DNA of 64,000 nt from assembly GCF_020297055.1 (NCBI RefSeq), contig NZ_JAIXCQ010000010.1, positions 1-64,000 on the forward strand. The letters are read 5' to 3'. Shown here one piece after another: positions 6,791-15,639 of the stretch. The DNA is from Isoptericola luteus (GTDB taxonomy: Bacteria; Actinomycetota; Actinomycetes; Actinomycetales; Cellulomonadaceae). The position numbers were made by a program, and so were the translations under genes. The notes below the pieces were generated by a model. The model was not told the origin of the DNA. It saw only the letters and a program-made list of their open reading frames with translations, and did no database searches. Within the stretch, counting starts at the first letter, position 1; the number at the start of each line of letters is the position of its first letter.

Positions 6791-9151
6791 ATGTCCATAG
6801 CTCGTCCCACCCTCAGGCGACGGACCGCGGGGGCGCTGAGCCTCAGCCTCGCGGTCGCCGGGGTCACCGCCGCCGGCGTCGCGCCGGCCCAGGCGGCGGA
6901 CCCCGTCGACGTCCAGATCCTCGCCACGAACGACTTCCACGGCCGCATCTCGGCCAACGGCGCCGAGGCGGGCGCCGCGGTGCTCGCCGGCGCCGTCCAG
7001 CAGCTGCGCGCCGAGAACCCGAACACCGTCTTCGCGGCGGCCGGCGACCTCATCGGCGCCTCGACGTTCGACTCCTTCATCCAGCACGACAAGCCGACGA
7101 TCGACGCCCTCAACGCCGCGGGTCTCGACGTGTCGGCCGTGGGCAACCACGAGCTCGACCAGGGCTACGACGACCTGATGAACCGCGTGCTGGCGCCGTA
7201 CGACGCCGACACCAACCCCTACGGCGGCGCGCAGTGGCAGTACGTCGCGGCCAACCTCAAGCTCCGGGCCACCGGCGACGACGCGGTCCCGGCGTCGTGG
7301 ATCAAGGACTTCGGCGACGTCCAGGTCGGTTTCGTCGGCGCCGTCACCGAGGAGCTGGGCGCGCTGGTCAGCCCGAGCGGCATCGCGGACCTCGAGGTGC
7401 GCAGCATCGTCGAGACGACGAACGCCGAGGCGGACGCCCTCAAGGCCGAGGGTGCCGACGTCGTCGTCCTGCTCGTGCACGACGGCGCCACCACCACCGA
7501 GTGCGCGACCATGCCGACGGCGGGCAACGCGTTCGCGTCGATCGTCAACGACGTGAGCCCCGAGGTGGACGCGATCGTCTCCGGCCACACGCACCTCGCC
7601 TACGACTGCGCGTTCCCCGTGGACGAGTGGGCGGGCCAGGCCGTCACGGAGCGGCCCGTGGTCTCGGCAGGGCAGTACGGCACCAACCTGAACCAGCTCG
7701 AGTACTCGGTGGACCCCGACTCGGGCGAGGTGCAGGGCGTGACGACGGGGATCCTCGCGCTCTCCGGCAACTACCCGGCCGCCCCGGAGGTCACCGAGAT
7801 CGTCGCCGATGCCGTCGCCGAGGGTGACGTGCTGGGCGCCGAGCCGCTCGGGCAGATCGGCGGCGAGCTCGACCGCGCGCAGCGCTGGGGCGTCGACCCC
7901 GACACCGGCGAGGACGTGCTGGTCGAGAACCGCGGCGGCGAGTCCACGCTCGGCAACCTCGTGGCCGAGGTGCAGCGCTGGGCCACCGAGACCCCCGAGG
8001 CCGGCGGCGCCCAGATCGCGTTCATGAACCCGGGCGGGCTGCGCGCGGACCTCGTGGGCAGCGGCGACGGCGAGTTCCCGCGCACGGTCACCTACAAGCA
8101 GGCGGCCACGGTGCAGCCGTTCGCCAACACGCTGGTGAACATGCAGCTCACGGGGGCGCAGATCAAGTCCGTCCTGGAGCAGCAGTGGCAGCGCGACGCG
8201 ACCGGCAAGGTGCCGAGCCGGCCGTTCCTGCGCCTCGGCGTCTCCGCGGGCTTCGAGTACACCTACGACCCGGCCCGTCCCGAGGGCGACCGGATCACGG
8301 GCATGTGGCTGGACGACGAGCCGATCGGCACGGACACCTCGTACTCGGTGACGGTCAACTCGTTCCTGTCCACCGGCGGCGACAACTTCCGCGCCTTCGC
8401 CGACGGCACGGGCGCCCGCGACACGGGCAAGATCGACCTGTCGGCCTTCGTGGACTACATGGCGACCTTCGCGGCGGACTCCGCCCTGCAGGTCGACCCC
8501 GCCCAGCACGCCGTCGGGGTGTCGTTCCCCGCCGACGCTCCGGACGCCTACGCCCCCGGGGACACCGTCACGTTCGACGTCTCGTCCTGGGCCATGACCG
8601 GCTCGGCCGACGTCACGGACGCCGAGCTGACCGTCTCCCTGGACGGTGCCGAGCTCGGCACCGCGGCGGTGGACAGCACCGTCGGCAGCGACGTCTTCGA
8701 CGAGGTCGGCACGGCGTCCGTGCAGGTGACGCTTCCCGCGAGGGCCCCGGCGGGCACCACGGCGCTCACGCTCACGGGCGCCGCGACCGGCACCGAGATC
8801 ACGGTGCCGATCGAGGTCACCGAGCCTGCCAAGGCGCAGCCGACGATCACCGTCGACGCACCGGCGACCGTCATCGCGTGGTTCCAGCGGCCGCGCCTCG
8901 ACGTGACCGTCGAGTCCCCGGACGGCACGCCCACGGGCAAGGTCACCGCCGTGATCAAGCAGCGGCCGGTGGACTCCGACCGGCTCGACCGGCGGGGCGA
9001 GGCGAGGCTGCGCGTCGGCCCGTTCAGCCCGGGCACGGTGGAGGTCGAGGTCCGGTACTCCGGTGACGACGCCACCGAGGCGGCGACCGTCACGCAGCAG
9101 ATCAAGGTCAAGTCCCTCTGGGACGTGATCTTCGGAGGCTTCCGCCACTGA
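6791..9151 (+). CDS. Secreted 5'-nucleotidase/2',3'-cyclic phosphodiesterase family protein
   Basis: ATG 6791 follows AGGAG by 7 nt. The 786-residue precursor has a signal peptide (RRRTAGALSLSLAVAG ... APAQA|ADP, cleavage near residue 36). The metallophosphoesterase domain shows ATNDFHGRI, GDLIGAS, VGNHELD and SGHTHLAYDC, the dinuclear-metal ligands of the UshA/5'-nucleotidase family. The C-terminal nucleotidase domain includes MNPGGLRADL and the substrate-stacking region. An Ig-like beta domain of about 90 residues (KAQPTITVDAPATVIAWF onward) closes the protein. No LPXTG or membrane anchor is seen, so it is probably released. It would hydrolyse extracellular nucleotides for phosphate/nucleoside salvage. 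Confidence 0.93.
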   Translation: MSIARPTLRRRTAGALSLSLAVAGVTAAGVAPAQAADPVDVQILATNDFHGRISANGAEAGAAVLAGAVQQLRAENPNTVFAAAGDLIGASTFDSFIQHDKPTIDALNAAGLDVSAVGNHELDQGYDDLMNRVLAPYDADTNPYGGAQWQYVAANLKLRATGDDAVPASWIKDFGDVQVGFVGAVTEELGALVSPSGIADLEVRSIVETTNAEADALKAEGADVVVLLVHDGATTTECATMPTAGNAFASIVNDVSPEVDAIVSGHTHLAYDCAFPVDEWAGQAVTERPVVSAGQYGTNLNQLEYSVDPDSGEVQGVTTGILALSGNYPAAPEVTEIVADAVAEGDVLGAEPLGQIGGELDRAQRWGVDPDTGEDVLVENRGGESTLGNLVAEVQRWATETPEAGGAQIAFMNPGGLRADLVGSGDGEFPRTVTYKQAATVQPFANTLVNMQLTGAQIKSVLEQQWQRDATGKVPSRPFLRLGVSAGFEYTYDPARPEGDRITGMWLDDEPIGTDTSYSVTVNSFLSTGGDNFRAFADGTGARDTGKIDLSAFVDYMATFAADSALQVDPAQHAVGVSFPADAPDAYAPGDTVTFDVSSWAMTGSADVTDAELTVSLDGAELGTAAVDSTVGSDVFDEVGTASVQVTLPARAPAGTTALTLTGAATGTEITVPIEVTEPAKAQPTITVDAPATVIAWFQRPRLDVTVESPDGTPTGKVTAVIKQRPVDSDRLDRRGEARLRVGPFSPGTVEVEVRYSGDDATEAATVTQQIKVKSLWDVIFGGFRH

Positions 9152-9170
9152 CACGACCCCGCTGAGATGC

Positions 9171-9209
9171 ACGAACGGCCTGGCTCGAACCTCGAGCCAG
9201 GCCGTTCGT
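9171..9209. terminator. Strong bidirectional hairpin terminator
   Basis: A perfect 18-bp inverted repeat (9171-9188 with 9192-9209) with a 3-nt loop lies between the convergent nucleotidase and heptad-repeat genes. It should terminate both. Confidence 0.85.
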
Positions 9210-9224
9210 TTCGTGCGGGTCAGG

Positions 9225-11561
9225 TCAGGCGCGCCGCCGCACCAGGAGCACGACCGCCGCCACACCGGCCAGCAGGCCGAGGCTGAGCAGGATGCTGCTG
9301 GCCATCGACATCGTGCCGGCGGGGCTGTTCTCCACCTCGGTGCGCAGGGTGGTGGTGCCGTCGGCGAGCTCGACCGAGCCCTCGGAGAGGGTCGTCGCAC
9401 CCTCGGACAGGTCGGAGCTGCCGGCAGCCAGGCGCGTCGCGCCCGACGACACCAGGACGGCGCCGTCCGCCAGCTCGGTGGCCCCGTCGGAGAGCTCGGT
9501 GGCCCCCTCGTCGAGCTCCACGGCGCCGTTGTCGAGCTTGCGGATGCCCTCCGCGGCGTCGTCGGCGCCGACCGCGATGCGGTCCAGGCCGTCGACCAGC
9601 TTGCCGGCGCCGGTGTTGGCGTCGCCCAGCTTCGAGCGGAGCGTGGCGCTGCCGTCCACCAGCTGGGGCAGCCCCGCGGCGAGCTCGGCGGCTCCCGCCG
9701 CAGCGTCCGAGTTGCCGGCCGCGACCGTCTCGGCCCCGACGGCGGCGGCGAAGGACCCGACGTACAGGTCCGCCGAGCCGTCCGCGAGGGTGTTCGCCCC
9801 GGTGGCGAGCGACCGGGTTCCGGCCGAGACCGTGCCGATGCCGGTGTGGAGGTCGGTGGCCCCGGCTGCGGCGTCGGTGGCTCCGACGGCGAGCTTCTTG
9901 GCCCCGGCGACGGTCTGGTCCGCCCCGGTGGCGACCTGGTGGGCACCGGCCTGGAGCTCGGTGCTCTTGGTCGCGAGGTCCGTGACGCCCGTGTTCAGGG
10001 CGGTCGACCCGGACACCAGCGCGTTCGCGCCCGCCCGGGCGGTCACGGCGCCGTCACGCAGCTTGCTGCCGCCGTCCAGGACGGCGGCGACTCCACCGCT
10101 GACCTGGGCCGTCCCGGTGCGCAAGTCGCTCGCGCCGGCCTTGAGGTCGGTCGCCCCGTCCGAGAGCCGGGCCGCTCCGGTGGCGGCGGTGGCGGTGCCG
10201 TCCTTCAACGCCGCCGCGCCCGCCTTGAGCGACGCGGAGCCGTCGACGAGGTCGTGCAGGCCAGCGTTGAGGTTGCCCGCGCCGGTGCGGCTCTGTGCCG
10301 CCCCGGAAGCGACGTCCGAGGCTCCGCTCGCGACGTCTGTCGCAGAACCGGCGAGCTGCTGCAGCTTGGCCTTCAGCTCGGGGTCCTCGGTCGCGGCCGC
10401 GAGTCCCGTGAGGGCGTCGCGAAGCTGGGCGGTCCCGCCGGCGACCTGGGCAGCGCCGCCGGCGACCTGGTCGAGCCCGCCGACAAGGGTGTCGCTGCCG
10501 TTCGCGGCATTGCTGATCCCACCGGAGAGCTCCGAGGCGCCTGCCGCGACATCGGCTGCTCCACCGGCCGCCTGCGCGGTGCCGGCACGCAGCTCGGCTG
10601 CGCCGTCGGCCAGGGTGCTCGCGCCCGCCGCGACCCGCTCGGCACCGGCAGCAGCGGCCTGCGCGCCCTGCGCGAGCTCGTTCCCCGACGAGACGAGGCT
10701 GTCGAGACCGTCGGCGAGGCTCCCGACGCCGGCGGAGAGGTCCGTGGCTCCGGTCTGGAGTGCGCCCGAGCCGGCAGCGAGCTTCTCGCCCCCGGCGACC
10801 AGGGCGTCGGTCCCGGCGGCCACGCTGGTGGCTCCGGCCGCGACCTTCACGTTCCCGTCCTCGAGCTGGGTGGCTCCGGCGGCGATCTGGAGGTTGCCGT
10901 CGACGAGCGTGCCGGCGCCATCGAGGAGCTGACGGTTGCCGTCGACGAGCTGGCCCGCGCCGTCGGCGAGGGTCTGGTTGCCGTCCGCGACGGCGAGGGC
11001 GCCGCCCGCGACCTGCGCGGTGCCGTCGGCGAGGTCCGCGGACCCGTCGGCGAGCCTGCTGGTGCCGTCGGCGAGCTGGCCCGCACCGTTGTCGGCGCGG
11101 ACGATGCCGTCGGCGAGGTCGCCCGCACCGTCGTGCAGCCGTCGCGTGCCGTCCTCGAGCTCGATGATGCCGTCGAGCGCCTCGAGGGTGCCCGGCTGGA
11201 GCCTGTCGACCAGGCCGTCACGAAGCTCGGCGGAGCCCTCGACGAGGCGGGAGGTGCCCGCCACCAGGTCGCTGCCGCCGTCCGAGAGGCGAGAGGCGCC
11301 GTCGGACAGGTCGGACGCGCCGCCGGACAGCTCGGTCGCGCCGGACGCGAGCTGCGTGCTCCCGGCGGCGAGCTGGCCCGCGCCGTCGGAGACCTGGCCT
11401 GCGCCGGCGTCGAGCTGGACGGCGCCGTCGGCCACCTGGCTGTTGAGGGTCACGAGCACCACGAGCGCGACGAGCGCGGCGAGGGCCAGGGCGGTGATGG
11501 CCGCGATCGTCGAGATCGTCGGTCCGTGTGATCTACGGGGTACGGGAGATGTCGAGTTCAT
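9225..11561 (-). CDS. Large heptad-repeat membrane-tethered protein (YhgE/Pip-type repeats)
   Basis: The protein has 778 residues. One N-terminal membrane segment (about residues 18-41, AAITALALAALVALVVLV) is followed by ~690 residues of near-continuous seven-residue repeats of the form L-x-x-G-A-x-x, for example QLAAGSTQLASGATELSGGA. A C-terminal membrane segment (SILLSLGLLAGVAAVVLLV) ends in RRRA. The two segments would hold a long extracytoplasmic rod. A short break occurs midway (ATEDPELKAKLQQLAG). Such repeats occur in the loop of YhgE/Pip (phage-infection/ESX-like) proteins, but the multi-spanning C-terminal part of that family is absent. No TetR gene is adjacent. Function is unknown. 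Confidence 0.8.
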   Translation of the reverse strand: MNSTSPVPRRSHGPTISTIAAITALALAALVALVVLVTLNSQVADGAVQLDAGAGQVSDGAGQLAAGSTQLASGATELSGGASDLSDGASRLSDGGSDLVAGTSRLVEGSAELRDGLVDRLQPGTLEALDGIIELEDGTRRLHDGAGDLADGIVRADNGAGQLADGTSRLADGSADLADGTAQVAGGALAVADGNQTLADGAGQLVDGNRQLLDGAGTLVDGNLQIAAGATQLEDGNVKVAAGATSVAAGTDALVAGGEKLAAGSGALQTGATDLSAGVGSLADGLDSLVSSGNELAQGAQAAAAGAERVAAGASTLADGAAELRAGTAQAAGGAADVAAGASELSGGISNAANGSDTLVGGLDQVAGGAAQVAGGTAQLRDALTGLAAATEDPELKAKLQQLAGSATDVASGASDVASGAAQSRTGAGNLNAGLHDLVDGSASLKAGAAALKDGTATAATGAARLSDGATDLKAGASDLRTGTAQVSGGVAAVLDGGSKLRDGAVTARAGANALVSGSTALNTGVTDLATKSTELQAGAHQVATGADQTVAGAKKLAVGATDAAAGATDLHTGIGTVSAGTRSLATGANTLADGSADLYVGSFAAAVGAETVAAGNSDAAAGAAELAAGLPQLVDGSATLRSKLGDANTGAGKLVDGLDRIAVGADDAAEGIRKLDNGAVELDEGATELSDGATELADGAVLVSSGATRLAAGSSDLSEGATTLSEGSVELADGTTTLRTEVENSPAGTMSMASSILLSLGLLAGVAAVVLLVRRRA

Positions 11562-11664
11562 CGGAGCCTCACTCCAGCCCGCTTCAACGATGACCGCGGG
11601 CGTCCGGCACGGCGCAGGGCCGTGGACCGTCGTCGTCGACGGGTCAGAGGAGACACTACTGATG

Positions 11665-11685
11665 CACCCTCAATAAAGAAGGGTG
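11665..11685. promoter_or_regulatory. AT-rich inverted repeat upstream of the heptad-repeat gene
   Basis: CACCCT (11665-11670) and AGGGTG (11680-11685) flank the AT-rich core CAATAAAGA. The 176-bp gap 11562-11737 is otherwise as GC-rich as the genome, so this AT pocket about 105 bp upstream of the heptad-repeat start is a candidate promoter/operator. Confidence 0.35.
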
Positions 11686-11737
11686 AAGTGTGAGCCAGTT
11701 CATAACGATCTGGTGACGACCGGGGCGTCGTGGGGGG

Positions 11738-12694
11738 TCAGGCCCAGCCGCAGGCGTCGTGGATCGCGTCGTACGTCGCCGCGCGCTGACCGTCGTCCAT
11801 CGGCACGTAGACCACCGGCTGCTCGACGCCGTCGACCGCCGCGACGACGGGCAGGAACGTGCCGCGCTTGTCCTCGCCGACGGCGTGCGGGTCGCACCGG
11901 GCGGGCAGGGCGTCGAGCGCGACACGACCGCCCGCTCCCGGCTCGACGAGCGCGCCCGTCCAGGCCGACGCGCCGCTGACGGGAGCCAGCAGGGTCGTCC
12001 CGGAGATCCGCACGATCCGCACGGTCGGGCCACCGGGGACCGGCTCGGCGTCGAGCAGGATCCGGAGCCCGGCCTCCTCGCCGTCGTCGCCCGCCACCGG
12101 CCGTGGCCTCACGTCGGACACCTGCAGCCGGACGCCGGTCGCGACCAGGCGCTCCGCGCACACCTGCGCGTGCACCGTCGCCAGCCGGTCGAACGGGTCG
12201 GTGACCGGCACCTCCACCTCGGTCCCGCCGCCGTCGCCGTCCACGCGGTCGTCGTCCACGCGGTCGTCGTCCACGCGGTCGTCGGCGGCCTCCACGGCGA
12301 CCCGGACGGTGGCCGTGGCTGTCGCGGCGTCCGGTGCCGTGGCGCAGTCGACCTCGCCCAGCCGGATCCGCACGTCGCGGCTCGAGCCGGGCGCCAGAGG
12401 ACGCGCCCTGGGCTCGCCGTCGGGGGCGCTCGGCCCGAACCCGGGCGCGCTGAGCGACCCGCCGAGCAGGGTCAGCGAGGCGTCCGAGCCGTTGACGACC
12501 TTCAGAGCGGCGGTGCGGTCCGCGTACTGCGTGCGGTCCTGCCGCAGCTCGACCCGCAGCCCGCCGGCGACGTCGTCGGGCAGGGCGGGTTCAGCGTCGG
12601 GCGTGCAGGAGCCGAGCGCCAGCACGCCGAGCGCGAGCGCGCCGGCCGCCGCGGCGTCCGTGCCGGCTCTCGGCCACCTCCTCCGCGGGTGCAC
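11738..12694 (-). CDS. Putative lipoprotein of unknown function
   Basis: The 318-residue protein starts at GTG 12694, one base after the stop of the Lrp/AsnC gene, so the two are probably co-transcribed. The N terminus has a signal sequence with the lipobox LALGSC at about residues 25-30. The rest is a predicted beta-rich extracytoplasmic region with two similar halves (VRIRLGEVDCATAP and VRIVRISGTTLLAP). An acidic loop with three DDDRV repeats is encoded by a 15-bp tandem repeat. Four Cys after the lipobox could form disulfides. I do not recognise a family. Its pairing with an amino-acid-responsive regulator gives no firm clue. Confidence 0.75.
   Translation of the reverse strand: MHPRRRWPRAGTDAAAAGALALGVLALGSCTPDAEPALPDDVAGGLRVELRQDRTQYADRTAALKVVNGSDASLTLLGGSLSAPGFGPSAPDGEPRARPLAPGSSRDVRIRLGEVDCATAPDAATATATVRVAVEAADDRVDDDRVDDDRVDGDGGGTEVEVPVTDPFDRLATVHAQVCAERLVATGVRLQVSDVRPRPVAGDDGEEAGLRILLDAEPVPGGPTVRIVRISGTTLLAPVSGASAWTGALVEPGAGGRVALDALPARCDPHAVGEDKRGTFLPVVAAVDGVEQPVVYVPMDDGQRAATYDAIHDACGWA
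12241..12285. repeat. 3 x 15-bp in-frame tandem repeat
   Basis: The unit CCACGCGGTCGTCGT occurs three times (the last copy has one change) inside the lipoprotein gene. It encodes repeated DDDRV. Copy number could vary without shifting the frame. Confidence 0.85.
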
Positions 12695-12695
12695 G

Positions 12696-13157
12696 TCAGC
12701 CCTCCGCCCCGGGGGAGCCCGGCCGTGCCGGCCGGTCGATGACGCGGGTCATCACCAGCGAGGTGCGGGTCTTGTCCACCCGCCCGCTGGCGCGGATCGC
12801 CTCCACGGTGCGCTCGACGTCGGCCATGCCCCCCGCCATGATCTGCACCATCGCGTCCGCCTCGCCGGTCACGGTGTCCACGCGGACGATCTCGGGGATG
12901 GCGGCGAGGTCGCGCCGCAGCGTGGCGGGTGAGACGTTGCCGCGGCAGAACAGCTCGACGTACGCCTCGACGCCCCAGCCGAGCTCCTCCGGCGCGACGC
13001 GCACGGTGAACCCGGCGATCTCCCCGCGCGCGAGCATGAGGTCCACCCGGCGCTTGACCGCGGGCGCGGAGAGCCCGACCGCGGCGCCGATCTCGGCGTA
13101 CGTCGCCCGCCCGTCGCGCAGCAGGTGCCCGACGATCCTGCGATTGACCCCGTCCAT
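12696..13157 (-). CDS. Lrp/AsnC family transcriptional regulator
   Basis: The 153-residue protein is typical for the family: an N-terminal HTH (DGVNRRIVGHLLRDGRATYA, then AAVGLSAPAVKRRVDLM) and a C-terminal RAM/ligand-binding domain (VEAYVELFCRGNVSPATLRR, DTVTGEADAMVQIMAGGMAD). Lrp/AsnC proteins bind amino acids and form DNA-wrapping oligomers. It is divergent from the guanidino hydrolase/ornithine cyclodeaminase operon and is the obvious candidate regulator. The 136-bp intergenic region holds the repeated GCGCAACGA (13223-13231, 13263-13271) and an inverted GACGCctcGCGTC near 13181-13195, possible binding sites. A lipoprotein gene follows directly downstream. Confidence 0.9.
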   Translation of the reverse strand: MDGVNRRIVGHLLRDGRATYAEIGAAVGLSAPAVKRRVDLMLARGEIAGFTVRVAPEELGWGVEAYVELFCRGNVSPATLRRDLAAIPEIVRVDTVTGEADAMVQIMAGGMADVERTVEAIRASGRVDKTRTSLVMTRVIDRPARPGSPGAEG

Positions 13158-13280
13158 CCGCGCTCCCGTCCCCGTGGATCCGACGCCTCGCGTCGAATTG
13201 TTCAGCCGTCACGTTCGATCCGCCACGTCTGGCGTCGATACGCGCAACGAATCGCCCGTGGCGCGCAACGAGGCGACTCG

Positions 13281-13286
13281 TAGCCT
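13281..13286 (+). promoter_or_regulatory. -10 element of the ddaH-ocd operon
   Basis: TAGCCT ends 7 nt before ATG 13294, so the operon mRNA probably begins at or beside the start codon. The sequence between it and the divergent Lrp gene would hold the operator. Confidence 0.55.
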
Positions 13287-13293
13287 CCCGAGT

Positions 13294-14196
13294 ATGACGG
13301 CGATCACACCCCCGCGGGCCACCCCCGCCCCCGAGCTGACCACCGACCGTGCCGCGACGCTGCGGCACTACCTCATGTGCCCCCCGACGCACTTCGAGGT
13401 CGTCTACGCCATCAACCCGTGGATGGACGTCGACGTCCCCGTCGACCGCGGTCGCGCCATCGTGCAGTGGCAGGCGCTCAAGGCGGCGTACGAGGCGCAC
13501 GGCCACCGGGTCGACGTCGTCACCGCCGTCCCCGACCTGCCGGACATGGTCTACGCCGCCAACGGCGGCGTCGTCGTGGGCGGTCGCGCGCTGGCCGCCC
13601 GGTTCGTCTTCCCCGAGCGCGAGGCCGAGGGGGCGGCCTACGAGGCATGGTTCCGCGAGAGCGGGGCGCGGTACGGCATCACCAGCATCGGCCAGGCCGC
13701 GGAGTACGACGAGGGCGAGGGCGACCTGCTGCTCGCCGGCGACGTCATGCTGGCCGGCACCGGCTTCCGCACCACCCGCGCCGCCCACGCCGAGGTCGCG
13801 GAGCGTCTGGGCGTGGACGTGGTGACGCTCGAGCTCGTCGACCCGCGGTTCTACCACCTCGACACCGCGCTCACCGTGCTCGACGGCGGCGGGCCCGGCG
13901 TCGCACCGACCGTCGCCTACCTGCCCGAGGCGTTCAGCGCCGAGTCGCAGCGCGTGCTGCGCGAGCGCTACCCGGACGCGATCCTCGCCACCCTGGACGA
14001 CGCCCTCGTGCTCGGCCTCAACGCCGTCTCCGACGGCCGGAACGTCTTCCTCACCGACCGCGCGACCAGCTTGCACGCGCGGCTGCGCGAGCGCGGGTTC
14101 GTCCCCGTCCCCATCGACCTGTCGGAGCTGCTCAAGGGCGGCGGCTCGGTGAAGTGCTGCACGCTCGAGCTGCGCGGGACGGAGGCCGTCGCATGA
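13294..14196 (+). CDS. ddaH: Dimethylargininase / arginine dihydrolase-like guanidino hydrolase
   Basis: ATG 13294 follows TAGCCT by 7 nt; the frame is open upstream but without function. The 300-residue protein belongs to the DDAH/amidinotransferase superfamily. It begins with YLMCPPTHFEVVYAINPWMD, contains the catalytic His188 (FYHLDTALT), and ends with the nucleophile region GSVKCCTLEL (Cys288/Cys289). It hydrolyses a guanidino group; DDAH gives citrulline and methylamines, whereas the related ArgZ/AgrE converts arginine to ornithine, CO2 and ammonia. Because the next, overlapping gene is ornithine cyclodeaminase, the ornithine-producing activity fits the context better. That choice is inference. 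Confidence 0.88.
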   Translation: MTAITPPRATPAPELTTDRAATLRHYLMCPPTHFEVVYAINPWMDVDVPVDRGRAIVQWQALKAAYEAHGHRVDVVTAVPDLPDMVYAANGGVVVGGRALAARFVFPEREAEGAAYEAWFRESGARYGITSIGQAAEYDEGEGDLLLAGDVMLAGTGFRTTRAAHAEVAERLGVDVVTLELVDPRFYHLDTALTVLDGGGPGVAPTVAYLPEAFSAESQRVLRERYPDAILATLDDALVLGLNAVSDGRNVFLTDRATSLHARLRERGFVPVPIDLSELLKGGGSVKCCTLELRGTEAVA

Positions 14197-15398
14197 CCAC
14201 CGTCGGGTTCCTCGACGTGGCTGCCACCGCCCGCTGGATCGCCCAGCGCGGACCGGAGGCCGTGATCGGCCGCCTGATCGACGCCCTCGCCGACGATCTC
14301 GCGCGCTGGGAGGAGCTCGACAAGCGGCCGCGGATCGCGACCCACTCGCGCGACGGCGTCATCGAGCTCATGCCGACGGCGGACGACGCCACCTACGGCT
14401 TCAAGTTCGTCAACGGGCACCCGAGCAACCCGGCGCGCGGCTTCCAGACGGTCACCGCGTTCGGCGTCCTCGCCGACGTGCACAACGGCTACCCGACGTT
14501 CCTCGCCGAGATGACCCTGCTCACCGCGCTGCGCACGGCGGCCACGTCGGCCCTGGCGGCCCGTCACCTCGCCCGGCAGGACTCCCGGACCCTGGCGCTG
14601 ATCGGCTGCGGGTCGCAGTCGGAGTTCCAGGCGCTCGGCATGCGCGCGGCGCTCGGCGTCACCCACCTGCGGGCCTGGGACACCGACCCGGCGGCGCGCG
14701 CCAAGCTCGCCCGCAACGCCCGGGCGCTCGGCTTCGAGGTGCACGAGGCGACCAGCGGCGACGACGCCGTCACCGGCGCGGACATCATCACGACGTGCAC
14801 CGCGGACAAGGCGAACGCCACCGTGCTCACCCTCGAGATGGTCACCGAGCTCGCCCACCCGGGCGTGCACGTCAACGCCATCGGCGGCGACTGCCCGGGC
14901 AAGACCGAGCTCGACCCGCGCATCCTGCACGCGGCCGACGTCGTCGTCGAGTACGAGCCGCAGACGCGGATCGAGGGCGAGATCCAGCAGACCCCCGACC
15001 TGGCCGTGACCGAGCTCTGGGAGATCGTCACCGGACGGCGCCCCGGGCGCCGGGAGACGGTGCGCGCGCCGCAGGGCGCGGGGGAGTCGTTCGAGCGCGG
15101 CGTGGGCGAGCGGTCCCCGCTCGACGCCACCACGGGACGCACCCAGGTCACCGTGTTCGACTCCGTCGGGTTCGCCGTCGAGGACTGGACGGTGCTGCGG
15201 CTCGTGCGCGACGACGTGCCCGCGGAGCTGCTGGCGCACCTCGACCTCATCGCGGAGCCCGCCGACCCGAAGGACCTGTTCTCCCTCGTCCGCGACGCGG
15301 GGGGCGCCGACGCCGACGCAGTCCGGCACTCGCTGGACCGGCTGATGGGGCTGGAGGGGCGGACCCGCCCGCACGCCCGCGAGAGCGCCATCGCGTAG
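14193..15398 (+). CDS. Ornithine cyclodeaminase (long form)
   Basis: The ATG at 14193 overlaps the previous stop (ATGA), indicating translational coupling. The 401-residue protein is longer than the usual ~320-350. Family marks are YGFKFVNGHPSNPARGFQTV, LTALRTAATSALAARHLAR, the Rossmann loop LALIGCGSQSEFQALGM and IGGDCPGKTELDP with the catalytic Asp region. The enzyme uses bound NAD+ to deaminate and cyclise ornithine to proline plus ammonia. The extra C-terminal ~60 residues (DVPAELLAHLDLIAEPADP onward) have no assigned role. With ddaH it could form an arginine-to-proline pathway. Confidence 0.93.
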   Translation: MTTVGFLDVAATARWIAQRGPEAVIGRLIDALADDLARWEELDKRPRIATHSRDGVIELMPTADDATYGFKFVNGHPSNPARGFQTVTAFGVLADVHNGYPTFLAEMTLLTALRTAATSALAARHLARQDSRTLALIGCGSQSEFQALGMRAALGVTHLRAWDTDPAARAKLARNARALGFEVHEATSGDDAVTGADIITTCTADKANATVLTLEMVTELAHPGVHVNAIGGDCPGKTELDPRILHAADVVVEYEPQTRIEGEIQQTPDLAVTELWEIVTGRRPGRRETVRAPQGAGESFERGVGERSPLDATTGRTQVTVFDSVGFAVEDWTVLRLVRDDVPAELLAHLDLIAEPADPKDLFSLVRDAGGADADAVRHSLDRLMGLEGRTRPHARESAIA

Positions 15399-15639
15399 GG
15401 CGCGACGCGGGCACCCGAGGGTGACGCGGCCATCGGGCGGAGGCGGCGGTCGCACCGGCGTCGGCGCCCGGTGGCCGCTGACCTGTGCGCGGGCACCGCG
15501 CGGGCCGGCAAACCTGTGCGCGCGGACTCGTCGTGGGAACGTGCCGTGTGGACTTGCCCACAGGGGCCCCCTCGCTGCGATCATGGCCCGGTGCACCGCG
15601 GCCCGGTAGGCATCCGGCGTGGTCAGGACGGGGGGACGC

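Noticed and set aside
6746-9946. A 1066-codon minus-strand open frame across the nucleotidase gene
   Set aside because: It is antisense to a gene with clear catalytic motifs. Its low-complexity Arg/Gly/Val composition is what GC-rich third positions produce in a shadow frame.
9213-11531. A 772-codon plus-strand frame antisense to the heptad-repeat gene
   Set aside because: Its periodic composition mirrors the repeats of the true minus-strand gene; it has no separate promoter, ribosome-binding site or domain.
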